A stretch of 64,000 nucleotides of DNA. Source: Plotosus lineatus. Taxonomy: Eukaryota > Chordata > Actinopteri > Siluriformes > Plotosidae. The first letter of the stretch is position 1; the number at the start of each line of letters is the position of its first letter. The position numbers and the translations under genes are program-made. This document shows positions 56,483 through 64,000 of this stretch, piece after piece. The stretch spans positions 58,148,496-58,212,495 of the forward strand of contig CM045732.1 in assembly GCA_024760905.1 (NCBI GenBank). The letters run 5' to 3'. The notes beneath the pieces were generated by a model. That model had not been told where the DNA came from. It ran no database searches and saw nothing but the letters and a program-made list of their open reading frames with translations.

Positions 56483-58086
56483 ACAGACTTCTGTCAGTGT
56501 CAGAGATGATATATTATGTGGCGGGAGTTGTGAAAAATAGTAGCTTAATACATTTAGTATATTTATTGTGAAACCAGTAATTGCTCTTTTACATCTAATA
56601 TAATCTTGGTCACTGATTTGAAAAGCACTGAATAACTCCCACAGCAATAACAACTATTAGATACATTGATCTGTCAGAGGCCTTTTGAACAAATCTGCTG
56701 TCAGTGCTGGAGCTCAGTGTCCGACTGTGACTGGTGCTACTGTTTATTGTGTTAATGAAGGTCACCCAGAGCAACAGCTGGACTTATTCATACTGTTCCC
56801 ACACAAACCCAGCAGGAAGGCGGAAACCCAAGCCACTGCCCACCAGAGCCCTGAAAATGCCATATGCTCCCATGGTACCCCGTAACACCTCATTTTCTAG
56901 CCAGGTTATGAATAGCCTTTACATTCAGGTGGATGAATTATTGCCTCCAAACTCTTCTTTTTCTCAGATGATCGGAGATAACAAGTTAGGGATTGCACGA
57001 GGTAGGAGCTGTCAATAAAACCATCACCTGCAGGAGATTTTCATTTCAACCTTATAAAGTGGCAGCTTGTTTATTTTTCACAATGCCATGTCAAATATCT
57101 TTCTATTTGAGTTCACAGATGTTCTTTCTTTTTAATATACTGTATATCTTGCAGCCACATTTCAGACTGCTACTAGTGGCATGTCCGGTGTATTGACTGA
57201 ATGCATTATGCATGCAAACATGTTTAGTGTATGCTCTCAATGGGCTGTTTGGAGGGTGATATTCAATTGATGACAGTTATGCTTGTTCACTGTAAGAACA
57301 AAGAGGACTATAGTCTGCTTAATGGCCTGTGGCGGTGCGGTTCATAAAACAATGACATGAGGATAGCATGCATGATTCTGCCCACATGTTCATGATGCTC
57401 AAACCAGCTGTTGAAATGAAGCCCTGTGTCTTTGCAAAGTCTATGCCCGTGCCAGCAGGGCTCTGGCTGCTCCTGACAAGCTGTAGTGGGGTTAGGGCAC
57501 TCTTAAAGGTTAAATAGGATAATAACGGACATTTCTCTCTGAGAACTGCTTGCATTGGGCTGAAGCTGCAGACAAGGCTCTGCATGGCACTGACAGCCTT
57601 CTCCTCCAGTGGCCTGCTTGGTGCCTTGACATTTATGGGTTTGGTATTTTTGTTGAAGGGCACTGATGGGAACATCTTAGACTTTCCCTGACAGCTCAGA
57701 TATCACAGTGGCAGTATGTAAAGTCCACAATTTGATTGGTGACTGGTGTACGATTGAAAGGTGAATTCTGATGGTATAATGATGGACCATACTTGTAGTT
57801 GAGCTAAATCATGTTGCATGCTGTATGTGGCTACTTAAATGGAACCTGTGGTGATTGTTTTTTTTTTTTTGAGCTTCTTAAAATGATCATGTATGGCATT
57901 AATGTTTCCATCAGGCAACGCCAGTTGTTTCCCCTTGTCAAGCACATCTGAGTACTGCCACCCTACTACAACCACACGGCATGTGCAGCAACGTTCTTTG
58001 TTGGATGTTCTGGCCCTGGTAATGATGTAACTCCTTTTGGGTTTTTTCCGAGCAGTGTCACCAGGAAATCGGCGGACTGCAAAGCA

Positions 58087-58270
58087 TATGACTGCGTAAA
58101 CAAGAAGTGCAGAAACATTGGAAAATTTTATTTTGTATTCCTAAACCAGCTAACTCCAGGAAAGCCAAGTTAGCCAAAGGTTGAGTGCATAATATTAGCA
58201 CAGACTTAAAAAAAAAAAGTTTACTTTCGGAGACAATTCGGTAGTCTGCGACGACCACTTCAAACTGACC
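58087..58270 (+). pseudogene. THAP zinc-finger remnant
   Basis: YDCVNKKCRNIGKFYFVF is followed, after a frameshift at an A run near 58208, by DNSVVCDDHF. The C-X4-C and C-X2-H spacing with F-x-F and DHF fits the THAP C2CH finger found in P-element/Kolobok-like transposases and THAP proteins. About 35 codons later a possible continuation (SPNITRYEPLVKK) occurs. No start codon or splice context was found. Confidence 0.55.
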
Positions 58271-58480
58271 TGTGATTGGCATGACCTCAAGCCCAAGCTT
58301 TTAAGTCTTAAATCAGACAGAATCCGAATGGAATTGCTTCATAGAGTCGAAAGATGACTACGGACAGGAGTGGTGCCTCGCCGAACATAACCAGATACGA
58401 GCCTTTAGTTAAAAAGGTCAGATCCTTTAGTTTGTGCTGAACAACCCGGCCCGATAAGTTACCATCACTTCTGTGGGGGG

Positions 58481-58508
58481 TGGTGGTGGTGGTGGTGGTG
58501 GTGGTGGT
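58481..58508. repeat. (GGT)9 microsatellite
   Basis: Nine GGT units after a run of six G. Confidence 0.9.
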
Positions 58509-60829
58509 CTGCATCGGGTCAGATTCTGCTAGAATTGCGCAGTATAAAATTGCCCAGTAAAGTGCCTTTTTCATATCGTAATTAATGTTAAACTAAGCTC
58601 TGTATTGCTTAAATGTATACCTTGTATGGATGACCGCATACTATTGCTCCTTAAGACTCTTTTGTTTCAGATCACAAAATTGCTGGTGTCTGTTTTTGAC
58701 AGCGGTGTTCACCAAACTACGCAATATTCAATGAAACCTATTTAACTGTGTTATGGCTAAGGTGGAGCTGGAGCCTATCCTGGGAAATGAGCGCTTGATG
58801 GTAACGTTCCCAGGATTTGAGATCAAATCATTGACCTGAGATCTGCAAACAACTTTTTATTCCAGCTTCGAATGCCAAAAATAAAAAATCTGAAGTCAAG
58901 CTCTTCCAGCTCCTTCAGTAATATTTTCCAAGGAAGGAACTATTAGCCAGCACATCCTTCACTTCCTTTTTGATTTAACCACTCTGTTCATTGTTGTAAC
59001 GCTGTTGCAAGGTGCAGCTGGGGAAAAATATCACTTTTCACTTCACCGCATCATGATAGTCCTGTGATCCGATTCAAGGACGCTGTCTGTCTGTTGCTGT
59101 TTAAGTCATGTTTTTTTGGTTTCAGCCATGCCATGAAGCATATCAGTCGTCAGACGGAAAACTCCATGACCGTCTTATCAAGAATACAGAATCACGGCAT
59201 TAAAAATGACTGCCGCACTTTTGCAATGGTGAGATGTTGTAGGGAGGAAAAAAAAAATCACTCCTATGTAAAACTTCTAACTACAGAGTTGAAGACAATT
59301 GATTTAGTATGTAGGCTTGCTGTGTTTTTGAATAAACCTCCTTACTATGTACTGTATTTTGTTTTTTTTCCAGTGAGTCTGCTCTCCAGGTACTTACTCC
59401 CAAAACAACCTCCCTTTAGTAAATAATTCTAGCACATAATTTATAAGCAACTTGGAACAGTGCTCATCAATAAAGCAAGTCAACTTTTAATGGGGAAGAA
59501 ATGGAGTGCAAATCATGTTTGAGTGCTTTATCAGTAGAAGCAAATTAGTAGAAAGCCAGAACTCATCAGTGCTAATATGAGGTTTGACTTCACCACAAAC
59601 CTCCCAAAATCCCAAACTTTTTTATAGTGTAGCACCCAACAGACAATGTGGCGCTCTTGAATCTGTCTATCCTCATCTCATGTCCAATAACCTGTTAATA
59701 TTGATAATGATTATTTATTAAACTCCATTTATAAAGGAAGCCACTTAAGGGGTGGTTCAACATTTTCCCAAGCGTACAGAGAGTACGCTTATTTTGAAAC
59801 CCCCCCCCCCCTCCCCCGAAAGCATACAAATAAATGTTGATGATCTCTCAGCAGGATTTTTTAACAAAACAATGGTCAAACCTCTTTTATAAAAGAAAAC
59901 AATGTATTTCCTTGATCAATACCTCTTTTATACACCAGTCAAATAATAATGAAATTATTAAAAAAAAATTACTTTTAAAGAATTCTTTTTAATGACCCAT
60001 GCTTTAATATTAATATTAAGACTTGGTTTTAATCATATAAATGACATTTGTTTTTAATAATATTATTCTATATTAAAATATAATTCAAATGTCTGCATTT
60101 TTATTGGTCATTGGCTTTTGGACAACCACGCTTCAGTTTGTGATCAGCTGCCTTCTGATGTTTCAGCAGCTGATACCGGGTTGGGTAGTAATCATAAATA
60201 AACCATTGCTCACACAGCAGTTTTGTTTTATGTGCTTGTCGTATAAGTTATCGACCTGAATGCCACCGTTGCTACGTGCCCGCCTACACAAAGTTACTGT
60301 GACGTCACTGGGTTGGTACAAAGTACCACATGAAATATAGTGCATGCATATCACAGCATATTATAGGATATAAACAACATGGAATCTCACGCCAGCAACA
60401 CGCACAGTTTTTCAGCAGAAGACGATTCATCTATTACTCTCAGAAGACAAATCAAATATTATAGTTCAACCAAAAACATTCTCAAATATATTTCAAACTA
60501 CATTTGCAAGTACATGTGCTAAATACATTTACAAATTGAGATAAAGTTATTTATCTATTCAAAGGCATAAACAAATAATAAATATTTACAGCACAAAAAC
60601 ATACTATTAATTTTATAAAAGTACTGATCATTAGGCTGCAGATCCAGGCTGGATGGCTTATGATTATTTTATCCATTCATTCTCTGTGCGTCAATGTTTG
60701 TGTTCTAACACATGTGCAGGAGCTGGAGGCGGGACTAACAAACTGTGCTTTATTCTCACACTCGCACTTTGTTTGATTGACAGTGTTCAGCCATTATTGC
60801 TTACTAATAATATTATGTTTGTTTATTGG

Positions 60830-60955
60830 TCAGCTCGGGCATGCACATGCGCAGTGCCCGTTACACGTTAACTTCCGGTTTACTTCCTGACTCTAGTCAT
60901 GCGGAACTTATCTCCGAATTTCTCTTCAATAACAGTCATGCACGCTGTGCACGCT
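60830..60955 (+). repeat. Shared module (copy 3) inside Harbinger-like element
   Basis: CAGCTCGGGCATGCACATGC, GCAGTGCCCGTTACACGTTA, GGTTTACTTCCTGACTCTAG and TCTCTTCAATAACAGTCAT match 51190-51305 with few changes, and 50290-50355 in reverse. Confidence 0.85.
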
Positions 60956-61102
60956 CCCAGCCTACGCCCTTACGTAGCCTTAAACTTTAAAAGATTTAAG
61001 CGTTAACACTGGTGCTATGTCAAGCAGAGCGAATCAAACGATGTTGTTGTGTGTGTGTACCGCTCTTAGGTGGTTGGCGAATCGCGCATTGAGAGTTTCA
61101 AA

Positions 61103-61106
<4 letters not shown>

Positions 61107-61134
<28 letters not shown>
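61107..61134. repeat. (CA)n microsatellite
   Basis: About 14 CA units within the Harbinger-like element. Confidence 0.9.
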
Positions 61135-61139
<5 letters not shown>

Positions 61140-61439
61140 ATTCACGAGCTCGTGTATTATTGTTGATCGACATTTTTATAATATTAAAAAGCGTACAGAC
61201 ATCTTACCCCCTCCCCCCTAGTGTATATTTTGTACGCTTAGGAAAATGTTGAATGACCCCTAACTCACCAGATGTGTGATGTATTTACATTTTTGTGCTA
61301 CAGACTGAACAAGTTGCAACTGGATCTGAATAACTTATATATAGATATAGATATTATAGATATAGAATGAGAAAATTCATTATAGTTCTATATATGATTT
61401 ACATTTTTATGGTTTCAACCAAATAAGAATGGGTTTCCT

Positions 61440-61648
61440 TTTTAGGCCTGGTTCCTCTCAAAGTTTCTTCCTCATGTCAACTGAGGGAGTTTCTCCTGGC
61501 CACCGTCACCATGGGCTTGCGCATTAGGGATGTGTAAAGGTTGTAGAATTTTTTTTTTTTTTTTTTTAATTCTTCTGTAAATTATTTTTACTGACTAAAG
61601 CTGCTTTGCAGCGATTGTAAAACGGGCTATACAAAAAATTGAATTAAT
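61440..61648 (+). repeat. Tail of a common fish repeat
   Basis: CCTGGTTCCTCTCAAAGTTT, TCCTGGCCACCGTCACC and AAAGCTGCTTTGCAGCGATT followed by TATACAAA are frequent in fish dispersed repeats. The body is not recognised. Confidence 0.6.
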
Positions 61649-61652
61649 ATAT

Positions 61653-61975
61653 ACAGTAATGTGCAAACATTTTAAGGACTTGCAAAGCAATGGTGCCGCC
61701 AGTTCTCTTGGGAATGTTGACTCACATTTGATTCTTTATTTGTAATTAAATTACAGCAGCTTTCATTATATTTTTTATCTGAAAATACTCTTGCACATAA
61801 TATATGCTGCTTTCTTTTACTCACATTTTGTACTAACATTTTTATGTAACATTTCATTTTGTGCTGGAAATACAAAGTGTTTTTGTACTGACTTGCTAAA
61901 TATACAAATTATAAAATAAAATACTATAGCAAAGTTTATACCAGAAAAATGGATCTCTAAAACGTTTGCACAGTA
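61653..61975. mobile_element. Short TIR element, copy 2 (GTGCAAA family)
   Basis: Ends are TACAGTAATGTGCAAACATT (left) and AAAACGTTTGCACAGTA (right). They match as inverted repeats after a three-base gap near the edge, with TA at both ends. The interior matches 52930-53220. It is probably a Tc1/mariner-type miniature element. Confidence 0.75.
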
Positions 61976-62639
61976 TTTTTGTGTGTGTGTGTGTTTGTTT
62001 TTATGATTTTTTTTTACATTTTTTTTTTATCTTGAAGCATTTACTAGGTTTGTTGCTCAATCTGTGGAGGGTTTATATTTTGTCTTTTTTCTTTCTTTTG
62101 TTTTTGAAAGGGCACATGGCTAAGCAGTTATATCAGCCACATAAAATGGATGGTATTTTTCAATCACTTGATGATGTTTTCTACATTTCATGAGGAAATT
62201 ATTCAAGGCTATGCTTATGTAGGTTACACTGATGAAGTTAGAACATAAATTATTAATTTTCGTGCTTGTATATGTCTATCTCTACGTGATAATTAATCAT
62301 TTGTGTTCGTATACTAATTTCTTTTAATTGCCTATACATCCATCTCTACATATGTTAGTATTATACAGATTGCTCAGTGTCTTGATTTATAAAATGACAT
62401 GGAAACCAAAAAGGAAAGCTGCTTAATATAGAGTGGTTGAAGGTTTATCACACATTCTTGGACCTGCTTGGAAGTGAAACTTTTTTTTCCCTTTGAGTTC
62501 TGTCCAAGCACATCTGGACTGATATGCTAAAATGGGTACAAACAGATGGGGAGACTTGGAACTCAGGAAGGTCACAGCACAGTATCCAGGTTTTCTCATC
62601 ATTACATAGCTCATTTAAATACTTAATTCTCTTCGCTTA

Positions 62640-62985
62640 CTCGTCTGCCAAACTGTGTGAGCCTACTATTGGGAACACAGGGAGGATGAAGCCTGTCAAC
62701 CGACACTAGGCAAAGGCAGGGTATGTCTTGGAACAGCAACCAGGACCACTGCAGGACAACCACATACAACCATTCACACTCACACTTTGAGGCAATTTCG
62801 AGCATCCCGTTTGTCTGATATTACTCTAGTTAGTCTATTATTTAGTCTTTGGATTGTGTGATTAAACCGGAGTACCCAAAGGAAACCCACACAAACACTG
62901 AGAGAACATGTAAACGCCACACAGAAATGCCAGCCTATGGAACTTGAACCCAGAACCTTCTGTCTCATGAAAGTCCCTGCTCAAA
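62640..62985 (-). repeat. Common teleost dispersed repeat, degenerate
   Basis: GGAACAGCAACCAGGACCAC, CATTCACACTCACACTTTGA, GGAAACCCACACAAACACTG and TGGAACTTGAACCCAGAACC follow the family order. It is highly diverged at the outer end. Confidence 0.65.
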
Positions 62986-63084
62986 GGCCCAACACTGGCA
63001 ACTTGGTGGTACTGTACACCCATTGCTCAGATCAGTAACCCTGAGTCTCAATCATTTCTCCAACAGTTCACAGACATACACATT

Positions 63085-63172
63085 AGGCTTATTGGATATT
63101 CTTGATTGCTCCAAAGTGTGAATGGCCGTGATTGCGTTTAGGGTGTAGCCCACCTGCAATGAGCTCTAGCCT
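63085..63172 (+). repeat. Short dispersed-repeat piece
   Basis: TTGCTCCAAAGTGTGAATGG, GTAGCCCACCTGC and AGCTCTAGCCTCCC match the middle and end of the common repeat. Confidence 0.5.
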
Positions 63173-63182
63173 CCCTTCTACT

Positions 63183-63437
63183 TTTTCCTCTGGGCTTTTC
63201 CCTTCAGGGCGAATCATCTACTTCCATCTCACCCTATCCTCTGCATCTTCTTCTCTTACACCAACTACCTTCATGCCTTCCTTCACAACATCGATAAATC
63301 TTCTCTTTGGTCTTCCTCTAGGTTTTCTGCCTGCTAGTTCCAACCTCAGCATCCTACCACTAATATATTCACTATCCCTTCTCTGTACATGTCCAAACCG
63401 TCTCAATCTAGCCTCTCTGACTTTGTCTCCAAAACAA
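63183..63437 (-). mobile_element. RTE-clade LINE 3' fragment
   Basis: The minus strand reads FGHVQRRDSEYISG, LRLELAGRKPRGRPKRRF and VGVREEDAEDRVRW, then a shortened tail. The frame also includes the preceding text FGDKVREARLRR. Confidence 0.88.
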
Positions 63438-63979
63438 AACACTCCTCCCTGTGACCATAATAAAAGATAAACTGTTTTTTTAAATAAAATGTGTCTGGAT
63501 AATGTATTGAGAGCCAGTTCTTATTGCACAATAAACCACTTCAAGCTGATTCAAGACAGAACTTTGACCATCCTTTTAGGGTTTTTTTTTTTTTTACAGT
63601 AATAAATGACTCGCTGTACATTTTTCATTTAAAATGTCTGGGTCGCCTCATCACAAGTATTGCAATTGTATAAACATATTTACTAGAATCTCTGGAAGTC
63701 GAGGTTTTCTTGTTATAAAGGAGGAGACATCAAGAAGTTATAAGACTTGGAGTGCTAACATTTGATGAGATTAGTCAGCTCCAGTGCTGTGTGTAGGCGC
63801 TGATATTGAGGCCTGGAGTTGAAGAAGAATGCTCAGAATACAGGTGGAAATAGAGTGGAAAGGGCACAGCAGGCAGATGTTTGAAAATTGTGTTACGAAC
63901 CGCTCTGGTGCAGACTTTAGAAAAGAAGTAGTAGGTTCAGAAGGAAAAAAAAAAATCTACAAAAACTGCACACATCATC

Positions 63980-64000
63980 AACCTGACTCTCCCCTTCCAG
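63980..64000 (+). promoter_or_regulatory. stxbp6: Splice acceptor at window end, possible stxbp6 exon 3 boundary
   Basis: AACCTGACTCTCCCCTTCCAG ends exactly at 64000. It has a branch-point-like CTGAC and a pyrimidine tract. The stxbp6 exon at 28897-29101 ends in phase 1 and needs a downstream exon, and none was found between. The link is inferred. Confidence 0.45.

Larger units (their letters stand above)
59749..61260. mobile_element. Harbinger-like non-autonomous element
   Basis: The 29-bp TIR starts GGGGT and has TTCAACATTTTCC, then AAGCGTAC; the two ends match at 26 positions. TAA lies on both sides (59746-59748 and 61261-61263), the target site expected for PIF/Harbinger. No transposase frame is visible. 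The interior has a hairpin AAGCGTAC-AGAGA-GTACGCTT near the left end, C runs, a (CA)n run and the shared module at 60830-60950. Confidence 0.8.
29102..64000 (+). other. stxbp6: stxbp6 second intron (inferred), open at the window end
   Basis: No further amisyn coding sequence was found after the donor at 29102. All other features to 64000 are mobile or simple repeats, or unrecognised DNA. Stretches with nothing recognised are 31354-33539, 34596-36689, 37048-38345, 38918-40055, 42510-43575, 53270-54340, 56485-58050, 58575-59745 and 61980-62635. Confidence 0.6.

Noticed and set aside
1..64000. CRISPR array, bacterial operon or phage genes
   Set aside because: Introns, vertebrate genes and eukaryotic repeats dominate. 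The phased arrays at 4340 and 38349 have no constant repeat with unique spacers of CRISPR size.

Overview
The window looks like teleost fish nuclear DNA. It has two vertebrate protein genes with GT-AG introns, very long simple repeats, and a dense mix of fish-type mobile elements: Tc1/mariner, Tigger/pogo-like, hAT-like, Harbinger-like, RTE-clade LINE pieces, tRNA-headed SINEs and one retroviral remnant. Annotated exons make up only about 0.6 kb of the 64 kb.

Genes. Bases 99-1743 (+) hold the last three coding exons of fermt2 (kindlin-2), an integrin activator, followed by a 3' UTR of about 2.3 kb with long T tracts and a (GT)n run. About 15 kb downstream on the same strand, a CpG-rich promoter and non-coding first exon (about 18940-19266, donor at 19267) precede the first coding exon of stxbp6 (amisyn, a SNARE regulator) at 28897-29101. 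The rest of the window, 29102-64000, reads as one large stxbp6 intron. It stops exactly on a good splice acceptor at 63999-64000. That exon 1 belongs to stxbp6, and that the next exon starts at 64001, are inferences.

Repeats. Between the genes and inside the introns I find: (1) a tRNA-headed SINE with an RTE-like tail, at least eight copies, several with target-site duplications; (2) four 5'-truncated RTE 3' ends and one RTE 5' end; (3) Tigger/pogo-like elements with TA target sites; (4) decayed Tc1 elements, one with a broken transposase and one terminal repeat mostly lost; (5) a short hAT-like element with a perfect 8-bp duplication; (6) a Harbinger-like element at 59749-61260; (7) a large foldback element at 49738-52052.

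The retroviral remnant (44872-47321) keeps part of integrase, a damaged env with an intact transmembrane-side reading frame, and a 468-bp 3' LTR. No 5' LTR or gag was seen.

The most unusual signal is in two inverted-repeat elements, 4340-5535 and 38349-38917. Their interiors consist largely of short degenerate words (TTCCG/CGGAA in one, CACG/CACTG in the other) recurring every 10-11 bp, close to the DNA helical repeat.
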